64,000 nucleotides of DNA from Heterostelium multicystogenum. Lineage: Eukaryota > Evosea > Eumycetozoa > Acytosteliales > Acytosteliaceae. The stretch lies in assembly GCA_003667245.1 (NCBI GenBank), contig RCNN01000069.1, positions 1 to 64,000 on the forward strand, in the 5' to 3' direction. The notes beneath the pieces were generated by a model that saw only the letters and a program-made list of their open reading frames with translations, was not told the origin of the DNA and made no database searches. The position numbers were made by a program, and so were the translations under genes. Of this stretch, positions 12,401-25,113 are shown piece by piece (positions within the stretch are counted from its first letter, which is position 1; every line of letters begins with the position of its first letter).

Positions 12401-15400
12401 ACTTCCACCTCTTCCTCCATCGCCTCCACCACTTCCACCCATTTCAGCATCATCTAATCCAGCCAGTATTAATAACAGCAGTAATACTGCATATAGCTCA
12501 AATCGTATTGAAGATTTAGTGAATATCAACATTCCTTATTGGTTACTTTTCACCTACAACTCAACCAAGAATTTGTTAAAGGTTCACTTTTTCTCCGAGA
12601 TTTTGGAAGACGCTCTCAATGAAAAACCAATTGGTGTAGATCCACTTGGTATTGCATCACCTTCCAGCTCATCTTCAACCACTTCCTTATATAATGATGC
12701 AAATGCACTCGCTAAAAAATCCGTACTTGGTAGTTCAATTGAATTGGAATCTTCTCAGGATTCCACTCGTGGATTGAATCCATTTTGTCATCACCGACAT
12801 GATCTTAATGATACAAGAGAGCGTGTCAGGCTAGTACTTGGACAAGTGATCAAGAGTGTCAATCAAATGGTTCTGTTGAATCAGTTGGACGAATTCAGAG
12901 CAGCAAGTTCGCTCCTTCTCGCACCAGAAGAAGGAAATCCATTGTCATCGCCAACAAGTGGAACTACTCCTCTCAATGTCAAACACCAAATCACACCAGC
13001 ACCCCACTCTCCATCACTATACGATGATCCATATCGCAAAGCTAAAAAGAAAGGACATTTTGCCAATGGTGAATTCGCATGTCCACTTGTGCACTCTATG
13101 CATCTCCAATTGAATGAAAGACTTCAACCCAATGTTGCGATTCGTGGTTTGATCAGCACAACACTTCATCCATTCTCAATTACCAACCGTAAGAAGATGT
13201 TTGTGTATAGAGAGCGTGGAGGAAATGTATTCTACATGAAGTTATCAGAGCCACAGTCGATCCTCTCTGAATCACCTTTAACATCTCCCTCACCAACTCC
13301 TCAGCAATCGCCACGTCATACTCCCTCGCCATCACCATCAACATCACCACCCAAAGATTCGATACTGCTAAACAAACCTCACCAACAGGTTCAACCACTA
13401 CCATCCCATCTCTTTTCAGCACAGCAAAACTACTTATTGCTTGAGGTATTCGGTATTGATTCTCCAGGACCAGAAATTACAATTCAACTCTACCAGCTTT
13501 TGGAATCCAAATTGTCTAATCTCACTTTACAATTTATTTCATCTCTTATCATGAGAAATCCAATGTTGAAGCTTTCTCCTCAAGATGTAGAGTTTATCAA
13601 ACCCCCAACTGTCGTCCCAAGTGTTGCTAACATTGTTATTCCCAATGCAGTACAAGATGTACATTTGTTCCTACAGCTTTTGAAACAGAATTTCTTGCAA
13701 ATACTCACCCTTATGTACTTGACAACCCAAAAATCCACCAACAAATCCCAATCCACTCTACTCATCATTGATTTTACCAAAAGAAGAGAAAGATGTCCCA
13801 TCACCATCTCTTTCCAACACAATGGAGATTCCACATCCCAGTTTTAGTAGTTCCTCTTCTGCTAGCTCCTCACAATCATCACTGCCATCGAATAACTTTT
13901 ATGAATTCAAACAATCGGAATATACATTCATCTACAACTTTATTGCATCAAACAATACCCAGTCTGTAAATCCAATTGGTCATGGTATTGCAACTATTAT
14001 GTTATGCTTGACCGATAAAAATGGAGAAACAATTAAGTCCATCCCAATGGATATTAGTAATGTAGCAAAGAAGGAAGCAACCGATGTCATCAATAGTTTA
14101 TTGGCAGGTGCAAGTACTGTAGATCTTTCAACAACAGATGCGCAAAGCTTGAACTCTGACTATATCATTCAACTTAAAATATGGTCACGTGGTTCTGTCA
14201 ATAACAACCTATTGATAGAGAGACTACATCAATCCGTTAATCAGACACTCTGTGAATATCTATTGGAAGCTATTCTACCTCAGATCAATGTAACTCCATC
14301 AACACTTAAAGATGATTACCTTACACACTTTGAGCGAATTATTGTAAGAGGACGCCAACTCCAAACACCAAGCATTCACGAAGTTAAACTTACTCAGTTC
14401 CACTTGGCAACATGGACAACCAACGATTTCGTTTTAGACTTGAAAGAGCTGATCACAGATATCAACTCGAGATTGAATCCATCGCTATGGTACTTGGAGG
14501 ACAGTATTTTCGAGAAATTCAAACCAAAGAGACAGAACATTACAAATTCAGCGGAATTGGAGAAACCATCCGGTGCTCCGACTATCCAAATGAGTGGAGA
14601 ACATACACCAAACAACAGTCAATATAATGGTAACAATTATAACTCTCGAATCAACCTCATGAATAAGAATAAGTACAGGGTTATTATTATTGCCGGAAAG
14701 ACAGTAACTGAAGGATTACAATTGGTACCAAACATTGATACAGAACCATCATTACTTCTGACCAACAATGAAGATATATTGTTCTATCCTCAAATTAAGG
14801 ACACTCAACTTCTTCATGCTATCTACCGTCAATGTAATCTGCTTGTCAATATCACCTCGAGTTCACTTAGTATCATCACTTACAATTGGGGTCAAAACAA
14901 ACTGGACATTCTATTATCAGCATTACATAGAATGAATACTTGGAGAACTTTGCGTAAGAACCTTTTGAATCAAGTTCTTCACCAAAAACTAGGACTTTTC
15001 AACCATGTTCCTCCAGTGACTGTCAACCCAACTGTCACCTCATTTTTCACCGATAAACCATCTCAACAGAGTCAACAGAACAATATTGTTCGTTTCAACT
15101 ACGACAACGTCGATATATTTATCAACCATGCCGCTGTACCAAAGAAGAGTGGATCACTCATGTCCATACGTTCATCTGATGAATTGAGAATGCAACCAAA
15201 CCCACAAAGACAAATAGTCAAACAAAAGTCAGCACTTAATGTGACCCCATCATCCGCAACTAGTACTCCAAACAATCCACCTGCCAACAAGAAGCGAACA
15301 AGCTTGGTACCCGAGTTTGAAGTGTTACTCAAGGAACATTTCCCTACATCTACAAACATTCAGAAATCTATCTTCCCAACCTTATTGATCCAATCAATAA

Positions 15401-17463
15401 GCATGTAGGACAAATCAAATCGATGGCGCAACAAGTGGAGCGTACTCTTGAAGCGAAATCCATTTTTGCACGTGCATCTTCATTCTTTATCGATACAGAC
15501 AAGTCTCCATCACAACATCACTTGGAATCAATTATCAAGATGTCTCGTCTAGTTCACTTCCGTTGTGTTCCATTCCTTTATGATGACTTCCTCAACAAGG
15601 ATCAAAGAGACAGCTATAACCAACAGCAAGTTATTGAAAAAACAGCAGCACACATTATTTCACCATCACTGGTTGGTATAGTCATGGCACCACTCAAAGG
15701 TCCTGCCAATAATACTCCCTATCTCACATTCACTGATTCTGCACTTGCCAACACTGGAAATTGGCGTGGACGTGTCATGGAATTCTTCCTCTTTGAGTAT
15801 ATCCACTATATGGAAAATGCTCTCCAATCAACCAAGATCTTTATAACCAACAACGATGCACCACTCACTTCATCGCCTCCTCTTGCCAGCGAATCCATCT
15901 CTTTAAGTGAAAATGTCAAGATGAACCTGAACATGCTATCAACTAGTGCATCGAAATCATTGCGTGCATATCTCCAGCAGACATTCAAAGGAGGATCACT
16001 TCTTATTAAGATTGGTTTCCGTGATCTCAGTGTTACTTGCGAATTGTTTGCTATTTTACAACCAACTCTAGAAAACCAAAGCTCCACCAAATACCAATCC
16101 ACTTACTTTGCTGAGGAATATGGTAGATTTACACATCATCTACATCTCAATTCATTTGTTTACGATTTCCATATCCGTCAACTCTATGACTTCCTCAACA
16201 ATAACAACATTTACTACAACCCATCTAGCGCCGATAAGATTCCAACTCCACCACCCAAATATTTCATTGAAATGTTACAATCACTGTCAAGATACTATCC
16301 AAAAGCCACCAGCACATGCCTATGGTTATCTTCATGACTCAGTATTCTCGGCCCACTCACCCATTCCGCCCATCATGCTATTTGAGTATCTTACCAAAAA
16401 ACGCCAAGCAATATTCAATATCGAATCTTGAAGACAAAGGTGTATCTCCGGCTTTATTCTTCTCAGTTCCAGATCAATCTCCAACTCACCAGATTCAAAG
16501 ATCACATTCAACTGGGATGTGGTTGTTTTCTGTTTGAATGATAAGCATAGCGAAGATGATGAAGTTGATCACCACATGATTCATCCTCCACCAACCCTCG
16601 TTGGAGAATCTAAATACAGCTTGAAACTTCAGTACATTATCATCAGAACAGCTAATAATACCACATTCCCAAGAATGGATCAGGTTGGACATCATTCGAC
16701 TCATACACATCAAACATTGCCTGTTCGACCCAATGTTCAGAACCAAAAAGTATCGTCCTCTCATAACCAAACATCTCAATCGATATCGTTGCAACTTTCG
16801 CTAAGTGGAAGTGCAGGATCCATTCCAACCTCGACATCTCTCAATGCAGGTGCAACATATAATCCTCAATTGGCCATGAATCCAAGCTCAATCGACCATC
16901 TCGAGCGTAATAACAAGGCAATGGCATTGTGTGAAGAGATTGTCAAGAGTAAACTAAAACAAGATTATCGTCGGTGCTAGTGTTGACTATCAACGTGATC
17001 GTCTTTGGTTGAAGTTATTGCGTGGAAATCCCTATGACCCAGCCCTCACAATTCAAGAGTTTGCTCAATTCACATCACTTGTAAAGCGTCGTTCCATAAA
17101 AACCATGGACATCTCATTGACCTCACCGATCAACCTATTCCAGTGCATGGGAAGTGTATGGAGTGGGACTATGCAGTTACCTTGTAAAGACATGCGGAGA
17201 CCGTATCCGTCAGCTACATAACGACAATGTCAAACACATTTTCATCCTCAATCCCAATGTCGATTGTCTCATGTTGGAGCTAGTCTACAACGAAAGAGAA
17301 ACAGAGTCCGATGCTTTCAATCTGTCGAAAGGAAGGTGGTAATCTCTACACAAACAGCAGTGCCTTACAGAAATCGGAAATTGACGATCTAGAATATCTT
17401 CACGCCAGTCAACTTGTAAATACATTATGTCATTATCTTTGGAAACAAATGTTGATGAAATAA
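6424..17463 (+). CDS. szt2: KICSTOR complex protein SZT2 homologue
   Basis: Giant protein, roughly 3,450 residues, close to the ~3,430 of animal SZT2, the KICSTOR subunit that recruits GATOR1 to lysosomes and restrains mTORC1 when nutrients are low. The N-terminus matches the family: LLLFVREYTFFRSDRALWYF, then YKCVFYLDMSPSMASVDPIT (a von Willebrand A-like strand), then KVLVQGALLRRDTVATLLED. The C-terminus ends DDLEYLHASQLVNTLCHYLW at TAA 17461-17463. Introns are at 6640-6674, 7330-7390 and 10612-10673; splicing the last joins two frames that otherwise end at an apparent stop. Further frameshifts lie near 6735, 10880, 13685, 13735, 15380, 16312, 16430-16490, 16965, 17105, 17200 and 17320, mostly at homopolymers. 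Because conserved sequence continues across every break, I treat the gene as functional with sequence errors. Low-complexity Ser/Pro/Gln inserts at ~9550-9830 and 13270-13360 are typical of dictyostelids. Confidence 0.88.
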
Positions 17464-17551
17464 AATAAATGAAGCGAATAAAATCCAAATTGAATGAAAA
17501 TAGTCGACAAATCAAAGTGTAAACATGATTAGAAAATATACAACAGATCTT

Positions 17552-18061
17552 TTATTTTACTTTAAGATTTATGCTGGGTTTTTGTGCAGTTTGTCCACGG
17601 TTGGTCAATGGCTTTGGAGTTGAAATACTTGAGATAAAGTGAATAATACAGAGCACCAGACCAACTGCAATCACCACTATACCTGCAAACAAGAAGAATC
17701 CATGATCTGCCAAAATTAACAATCCAAGTCTATATAATGGGATTGAATTTAAGTTAAAATAAATACTTTTTTTTGAAATGATTGGTTTGATGGAAGGTTT
17801 GGCTACTTACAAAATGAAGAATAAACCTTTTCCGAACCAGTAGGCATAGAAACCAAAGAGTGAAAGCATACGGGTTGGGAATGTGAATTCTAATAATACG
17901 ATCGCTACACCAAACACTATGAAATATATGCCCAGCACAAAACCAATGATTGATCTCCAGAATCCACTAACGAAACTGTAAATACCAGCAGCGGTAATTA
18001 AAATACCAACTAAAACTGATAGAATTGTGAAAATAATTGATACTCTGTCTCCAGCTCCCAT
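17552..18061 (-). CDS. COPI-associated (Tvp15-like) Golgi membrane protein
   Basis: Two-exon gene, about 142 residues. Exon 1 runs from the ATG at 18061 down to 17811 and exon 2 from 17729 to the TAA at 17552-17554. The intron at 17730-17810 has GTAAGT..TATAG borders on the minus strand. Four hydrophobic helices are visible: IIFTILSVLVGILITAAGIY, GFVLGIYFIVFGVAIVLLEF, the joined FFILLGLLILADHGFFLFAG, and VVIAVGLVLCIIHFISSI. A lysine-rich cytosolic tail ends NLKVK. Length, topology and the GIYFIVFGVAI / FPTRM pattern fit the COPI-associated protein family, which includes yeast Tvp15, a Golgi vesicle protein. It converges on SZT2 with only 88 bp between the two stop codons. Confidence 0.8.
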
Positions 18062-19520
18062 TTTTCGATAAAACTATTAGGTATGTATTATTACTTCTAG
18101 TTTAAATAATATCTATATTAATTAAATTGAATGAATAAATTAATATTTGTTTAAATAAAATTAATACGATATAATTAAAATAAATTAATGAATTAATGAT
18201 TAATTTGTTTATATTGATTGACTGACTGGTTGAATGCTGATCATCTTTTCTGAAAGTAGATATTTTGTAATACTTTTATAATAATAATATTCAGAAACAT
18301 ATTTATATTTTATTACCAATTGTAACTAACATGATTGGTGTGATTTGAAAATGTACATGGGTGTGTTGTAATATGTTATATTGTAGGGGTAAAAATATTG
18401 AACAGCATGTCAAATCCAACTATGTCTATTTTTGATGATATCAAATTAATTTCAGATAGCAAGTGTGTGAAATGATCATAACAATCAAATCGATAGTTAT
18501 ATTTTATAGAAAGGTCTGAATATCTTACTTTGGTATTGACTTGATTTAATTTGTAAGTAAATCTTAGATAACTACAATTTATCTCTTTCTAGTTTACAAT
18601 ATTATTAGTATTAACAAATAAAATAAATAAAATAATAATGGTTGTGATTGATTGATTGACTGATTGATTTACTGAATGAATCAGTTGTCAAGTATACACA
18701 ATGGTAAATTTAAGTCCTTGTTTCCTTTCTTTTCTTATATTTTTGTTTTTTTAGCAAATATATTAATTATTATAATTTATATGTGTGCAGTAGCACCAAT
18801 TTAGATTTTTTTTTTTTTTTTTAATTGTTTTTCAGCACTAAAACTAAAAATATAACTTATTTTTATTATTTTTAATGATACTTAATTTGTTTGTTTTTCA
18901 GTCAGAATCTTGTTTTTATTTGAATGGTGAAAATGGGGTTTTTTTTTTGAGTAACTTTGCAGTTGTTTAGGTTTGTTTTTTTTGATTTTGTGGTTAGAAC
19001 ACAAAATGATATCTATTTTAGATTGATTATTTGCACTTCACTTTTAAATCAAAACAGACCACCATCTAAAAGTATGAATCTTGGTGGTATTACCTTTTTC
19101 TTACCCTGTTTAATTTTGACTTGTTTTACTCAGTTATTTGAGGATGATGATATGATGGATGGTAGATGGTTTGGTTTGGTTTGGTAGACGACATTAAAAT
19201 TAAACATCATTGGATGATGGATGGTGAGGTTGTTGCATTCTGATACCAATTGTAAGGAGAAGTAGATGGCAACATCAAAATAATGTTATCCTATTTACTC
19301 CAAAATCTTTCTGATGGTTTTACTGAGTGTCATTATCAAATTCAGATTAATTTTTATTTCTCTAGAATTTATTCTTCATGAAAATATAAACTCTATTCTT
19401 TGAATATTATCCTTAGGAATTTGGTTGGACACAAAGGAAAAACCAACATGCATAAATCAAAAGAAATAAGATAATAGTATGACATGGTTCTATTCAAATG
19501 AATCATAGCTAAAATTAAAA
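18062..19520. other. AT-rich intergenic region
   Basis: About 1.46 kb of AT-rich DNA with TGATTGATTGACTG-type short repeats (18215-18230, 18645-18670) and long T tracts at 18807-18823 and 18938-18947. A plus-strand open frame at 18957-19187 is Phe/Leu-rich because of the T tracts and is not credible as a gene. The left part probably carries the promoter of the COPI-associated gene. Confidence 0.6.
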
Positions 19521-20941
19521 TTAACGTCTATTTATTCTATGTCTTTTGTTATGATCATTTCCAGACTTTTGTTTGACATTATCTTTTTTGGTTTGCAGTT
19601 TGAGATCGTTTTCTGGGTTATCTAAAAGTTCTTCGTCGTCAAAGAGATCTTCTTCGTCGGCTTCGAATTCCTTTTGCAAGAATTCATATTGATCTTCAAA
19701 GTCTTCGGTACTCTTTTCCTTCTTTGTTGCTGGCAGTCTGAGAGATGCGACATACGATTCTTTGTTTTCTAGCAATTTGAGTGCCTCTTCAATATTGCCA
19801 CCAAAGTGTTGCAGTATAGGTGTACCACCGATTGCTTCTATATTTTCTAGTGTGATATCTTTAGACTCTGCTTTTAGGTGCTGTATCTATCATCGAGGAA
19901 GTCAATGTTGAATTTCTTATTCTTGATGACTATAAATCGCCACGATTGCCATGGATGCAGATCAGCTAGAACGGACATTATTACTTTGGCTGGTGTTTTG
20001 TGGTGCATGGCTAGCAATTGAAATCCTTGATATGCTCTAAAATCTTTCTGGGTGACACGGTACCAATCGGAAGGTTCCTGAATGTTCAGTTGTGGGGCAA
20101 GCCAGTCGAGATAATACTTGGCATTTTCGACGGTCTGGAAGTAGCCAGAAGGCACACGCTCGAACAACCATGGCTTCCACCTATAATCAGGGAACAGCTT
20201 CTGTAGTGCAGTGGGTACGTCTCCATAGAATCCTATGATATGGTTGCCAGAGTTGTGGAGAAAATCGTTTGTTGCGGAGATAGTGCCACTCGTCATTTGG
20301 CTCTTTTCCACGGCCAACATGCTTGGCCAGCCACAGTGTAAACTCTCTACGTGTATTGTCATTCCAGTACTGCTTGGTGAGTGTTGGGAAATGCCACGCT
20401 TTCAAGTTGGCATCCGGTAGGTTTTGCAATGATTGCTTCGATATGGTCGCCTTTGTAAAACTTTTCAAAGCAGGTAGCGGCCGTGGTTCGCCACAAGATC
20501 CTTTCTCTTTGCCTTGTACCAGTCGGTTGGAACTTTGTATCTCAGTTTTAGTCGCCAGCCATTTTGAAATAGCGGGGATGATTGCTCTTGTTGGCAAAGA
20601 AACTCTCTGCGTCGTTGACCAGCTGTTGCTCGATGTTGCTATCGACATTGACACGTTTGCTTCGCCTCAATCGATTCTTTGCTAATCTTTATGAACTCTT
20701 TTGGCAGTATTGGTGATATTTTGTTTGATGTAATCGAGGTTCTTTGATTGTCGTTGCTATTGATATGACCAACACCTGAGCTGTGGCTCGAACTAGATCT
20801 CGATCCTGAACTGTAGGATGAAGCGTATAATCTAAGTGATCGACTGAATGTGTTTGATAAGACTGTATTAGAAGTAGATGTAATCACCGTTGTTAAAACA
20901 CCACTAAACAGAGATTTATTTGAACATCTTAGAAACGACAT
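19521..20941 (-). CDS. Probable mitochondrial protein with tandem DWY-type repeats
   Basis: Reads from the ATG at 20941 to a stop at 19521, about 470 residues. The first ~40 residues are Arg/Ser/Thr-rich, lack acidic residues and look like a mitochondrial presequence (MSFLRCSNKSLFSGVLTTV). The body contains at least three related ~60-70 residue units, each with a tryptophan-aspartate start, a glycine-rich centre and a P-x-W-x-x-W/F end: TDWYKAKRKDLVANHGRYLL near 20510, then FPDYRWKPWLFERVPSGYF near 20160, then SDWYRVTQKDFRAYQGFQLL near 20040 ending HPWQSWRF. The tail is acidic then basic. From memory, similar DWYRVT..GG..LL..P..W repeats occur in algal and oomycete proteins of unknown function. 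Frameshifts near 20655, 20550, 20470, 20270 and 19880 were bridged. Role unknown. Confidence 0.65.
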
Positions 20942-21278
20942 CTTTCTATTCGGTAAACACAACTGTGTTCTTTATTTTTGCAAAACTTTGTTAATTTATA
21001 AAACAACGAATTTTTTTGGCATTTCAGATCGATTTTATGCAGTTTTTTTGAAATTGATAGGTGGATTTCAGGAATAAAATATGAAATTATTTACCAGTCA
21101 ATTCTAAAATAAACATACTTTTATTGATTATTATTAACTATAGTTCAGTTATTGTGTTTCTTTTAATTTTACTATTTTAACACCATTGATGTTGAGAAGG
21201 TTATAATAAAGAAAGAAAAAGACATCCTAATAATTATGAATATTTAATGTCGATACAGATTTTGATGTCATTCCATTT
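20942..21278. other. Intergenic region
   Basis: 337 bp between divergently placed elements: the promoter of the DWY-repeat gene on the left side and the 3' flank of B-box copy B on the right (AATAATTATGAATATTTAATG at 21228-21248, the reverse complement of the family 3' flank). No gene is seen. Confidence 0.5.
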
Positions 21279-22977
21279 CTAATAAACAATTGATGCATGC
21301 CAATATCTTGATCTGCTAAATTGATCATCCAAATAGATTGGTTCTGATTGATCATTCTCAATTGAATATTTGAAGTTACCACACTCTGCACGAGCAAATG
21401 AATAAATATAACTCTCTGTTGCTGATACACAATCGTAAATTGGAAATACAAATCCATCACTGGCAGGTATCATATTGAGTTTGCTTGTTTGTTGAGTCAT
21501 GACATTGTATTTGATGAAACATTTATCTACTTTTGAATGAATGAAGAAATGACCATTGTTTTCATGACATGCTGTGTATGATGTACAAGATAATTTATGT
21601 TCTGAAGTGGTTTTTGTTTGTCAAGTCAAATGAAAAAAGTAGATTATTATCATATGACAATGAATACAATATTCCATTCAAGATCATTGTTGATATTTGT
21701 TGTCCATAGTGTTGTGGTAATTGATGATATCTTTCAAATCTCATTGTTTTGATGTTGAATCGATCAATTCGGTGTGTTTTCCGACCATTAACCAAATAGA
21801 TATGATCTTGACCATCATAACAAACTGATATGTAACAATCAGGAATCAATTCCTTCGATGATACCAATGTGTTCAATTGATTGAGATTTGATTGAGTACC
21901 GAATTCATTTGTTTCGATTAAATAAACCACAAAATAGATAGATATATTCATCAACTCTGATAATTGATGAGAATGTATAATAGAATCATAATCTATTTGT
22001 AATTGTTCGATTGAATTGTTGTTTGAAACATTGATGAGTGTTGCTCCTTTCTCATGGTGTGTTGTGAAGATATATCTTGATTTGTTTGAATGATGATCTT
22101 CATTGTTTGTTGTCTCTGATTTGATTGATAATTGTATTGATTGTTTGATGATTGATTGTATTGATTCAGAATCGATTGGTTTGGTTGTCAATGAATATGA
22201 ATGTTGTTTGATATCACTGATGGATTTATGATTGAATGATTGATTGTATTGATTCAATAGATATAGAATCATTGATTGATGATCATTGTCGAATTGTTTG
22301 ATCAGTTGATTGATATCATATCGTTGATTGTATCGATCATTAAATATTGTTTGTTGTTCAAGATGAATGATGACAATGATGAACATGATTCTATTGATGA
22401 TATCAATGTTGATGTCATGTATTGTGAAGTTGTATCATTGTTTGTTGTCTTGTCATCTTGATTATCATCTGTTATATTATCATTATTATTATTATCATTG
22501 TTGCTGTTATTCAAATGATTATTGATATTGATGATATTGATGAGATGTTTCAATTGATTGATGTTGTTCTCGATTAGATCTGTCAATGTTTGTTTTTTAA
22601 CAGTCAATCTATTATTTAATCATTGTTCTTCAATGATGAGGTATTGATAATATGATTCAAAGTGTTCTGATATCTCACTATCTATTGTTGTGATTGATTG
22701 TATCTCTGATGAGCATGTCTTCATAGAGTACCACAATGAGCTGAGAATATTATTGATTTCTAATTTATTGGTCTCTGGTCGAACTTGAACATAACTATAT
22801 GATTCTAAGTTTATATTATTCATTTGTTGTCTGATATCATCGATATGATTAATGTATTGATGACAAATTATCATTTTCATTTTCCTTGATATGAAGGATG
22901 ATACATTTATTACACATCAATATTTTACATTTGTAACATATTGATTCATATTCTCTGTTATGATGATTACACTTCAT
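21279..22977 (-). pseudogene. B-box/propeller family, copy B (frameshifted)
   Basis: Starts at ATG 22977 with MKCNHHNREYESICYKCKIL and a complete B-box cysteine set (CNHH, CYKC, CNKC). The frame then breaks near 22870, 22610, 22345, 21970 and 21600-21500. Downstream the coiled coil, the Asn/Asp linker, the conserved core and propeller blades (HIYLVNGRKTHRIDRFNIKT) are all recognisable up to a stop at 21279. It lacks one segment around 22330 present in other copies (NNKQTIFNDRY is shortened to NNKQYLM). Some breaks are at homopolymers but the divergence is the greatest of the class with the MKC start, so a real pseudogene is plausible. Confidence 0.7.
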
Positions 22978-23389
22978 GTTGATGTTGAATAACAAAATAT
23001 TCACTTGATTAATATATAAATGATAAGATGACTGGTCTAATCCTTTTAGTAGTTCAAAGTTTTATACATGTGTACATAAAACATAATCCAAGATATTTAT
23101 TGAAAATTTAAATATATAATACATTTATAATTTCATTAGACCTGATAATTTGATAAGAAATATTTGAGAATATTCCCTATTGTCATTGTCACTAGTTTTT
23201 ATCTCAACTACTTATAAAAACTTCACATATATATTCAATCAACTCTCAAAATTTGCTGATTTAATATATTATAAATGTCAACTACAGGAATTCACAATAA
23301 AATTAATGGATTATTGGGATTTAAGACTCACTTCCTGGAATATCTCATTGTCATTACATTGCTTTATATTGATGGTTGATCAATTTTAT
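22978..23389. other. Intergenic region
   Basis: 412 bp separating copy B from the ankyrin gene. AT-rich, no family upstream sequence of the D/F/H type is recognisable, and no gene is seen. It contains the 3' region of the ankyrin gene on the minus strand. Confidence 0.45.
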
Positions 23390-24987
23390 TTATTGTCCAA
23401 AATATGTTGAAATAATGATTACAATAGATGGAATGATAGAAAGCATTAAATGGTACCTATATTTATACATAGCTTTCTTAACTTGAATATCTGGGTGTTT
23501 AGTGAGTAAATAATTTTCAATATCTTTATGTCCATAGCGCTGAGCCAGATCGATGGAATCTGAAAAGTCATATTTTTCATCTTTACGAAGCCAAACCCAC
23601 TGATTCTGATGTAACCATTTCACCATCGCCAGATGGCCATTCTTTATTGTGTCCTCAAAGGCATAGAATGAACATCGCTCCGATCTATTTTGAGACAACC
23701 ATTCGACTGTTTCGACATGGCCACTGGTCGCTGCATAGTTGAGTATTCTCGCTGATCCTCCTTCAGTCCTATTTTCATGTAAAAATTTCAATACATCCAA
23801 GTGTCCAAACTTTGCTGCATCATCCATTGCTTTATAAGTACAGTTTTTATCTTGGTAGTGCAGGAACATAACAACCTCCAAGTGGCCGTTTGCAGCAGCT
23901 CCATCCATAGCAAGATGCGTACAACCTTCAGTCCTGTTGGCGTGTAGCCATTGCACAATTTCCAAATGACCTTTGGTGGCAGCGTAGTTCATGGCAGCAC
24001 TCGAGCAGGCTTCGGTTCGATTGAAATGAAGCCATTTCACAAGGTCGAAATAGCCATAGAAACAAGCTTCATTCATGGCGGTACTCGTACATCCCTCAGT
24101 TCTATTGGTATGGAGCCATTCCGCAATATTCATGAGACCTTTCCGGCATGCATAGTCCATGGCTTTTGGTGACGCTTTTCCGATTTTATTTTCATGTAGA
24201 TATTTCAGGATTTCAAAATGGCCTCTTTCAGCAGCGATATCGATGAGTGAAGCATATCCTCTTTGGAAGAGGTCTTGGTCCTCGTTATTCAAATACTCTA
24301 GGACATGGAGGTGGTTTTCATACACGGCATAGTAATACATGTTGTTGCCTTTCCTGTCTTGGGCCCGGTTGGCAGCCAACCATTTGATCATATCGAGACG
24401 ACCGACCTTGGCAGCAAAGTCAAAGACATCCCATGGGTTTATATCTTTATAATAAAAAAATCGATCGCGTCCCACTCTGTTTGACAGGTAAATCATCAAC
24501 TCGATATTATTTGAAAGAGGTGACAGTCGAAGATATTCATTGTAAGGCAAAGGCAGGTTTCGCGACACAAACAGCTGCTCCAGGTACAAGAAGATTTCAA
24601 ACTTTCCGTACAATGATGCAACGGATAGGGCATCACCAAGTTTCTTACCCTTTAACCAACCTTTGATATACTCAATATCAAAGTGTTGGACCTCAATCAA
24701 ATACTTGACGATATCGAATGAGCTTGGATGTGATGTCTTGATAGCATTCACCAATGTATAGTAAACATCTTCCTCTGTCATTTGATGGGTTTTGTTCGAT
24801 CTATACCACTCTACCAACACGTCAGATAACCGTTTCCTGCCAAAACTTTAGGTTGACCAAGCATCTCACTCCATCGATATGACTTTTTGGACCCATCTTT
24901 TAAACAACATCTATTTCTCAACTCGTTGAATATTATTCTATATAAAACACGATTATTGAATATAGCTTTAAATAAAGATATATCCAT
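23390..24987 (-). CDS. Ankyrin-repeat protein with C-terminal membrane segment
   Basis: I place the start at ATG 24987 (MDISLFKAIFNNRVLYRIIF), the usual opening of this dictyostelid ankyrin family. That frame joins the main 476-residue frame after one missing A near 24833, so the protein is about 530 residues. From residue ~200 there are eight or more degenerate ankyrin units of the type AMNEACFYGYFDLVKWLHFN followed by RTEACSS. The last ~25 residues are hydrophobic (YHLMLSIIPSIVIIISTYFG) and may form a single C-terminal anchor. Ankyrin repeats normally bind proteins; no catalytic domain is present and the partner is unknown. Relics of related genes are scattered elsewhere in the window (29.3, 33.0, 35.8, 55.1 and 58.5 kb). 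Confidence 0.82.
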
Positions 24988-25113
24988 TCTTTCTTTTTAA
25001 GTATATTTATGATTAACACCACACTAAAAATGTGTGTTGTGTTTATCCTGATCAGGAAAGTGATCAACTTTTAATTCCGAACTTTTTTCATCAAAAAAGG
25101 TTAAAAAAAATTT

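Noticed and set aside
18957..19187. 76-codon plus-strand frame with hydrophobic residues
   Set aside because: Phe/Leu content comes from T tracts; no signal-peptide structure or conserved segment.
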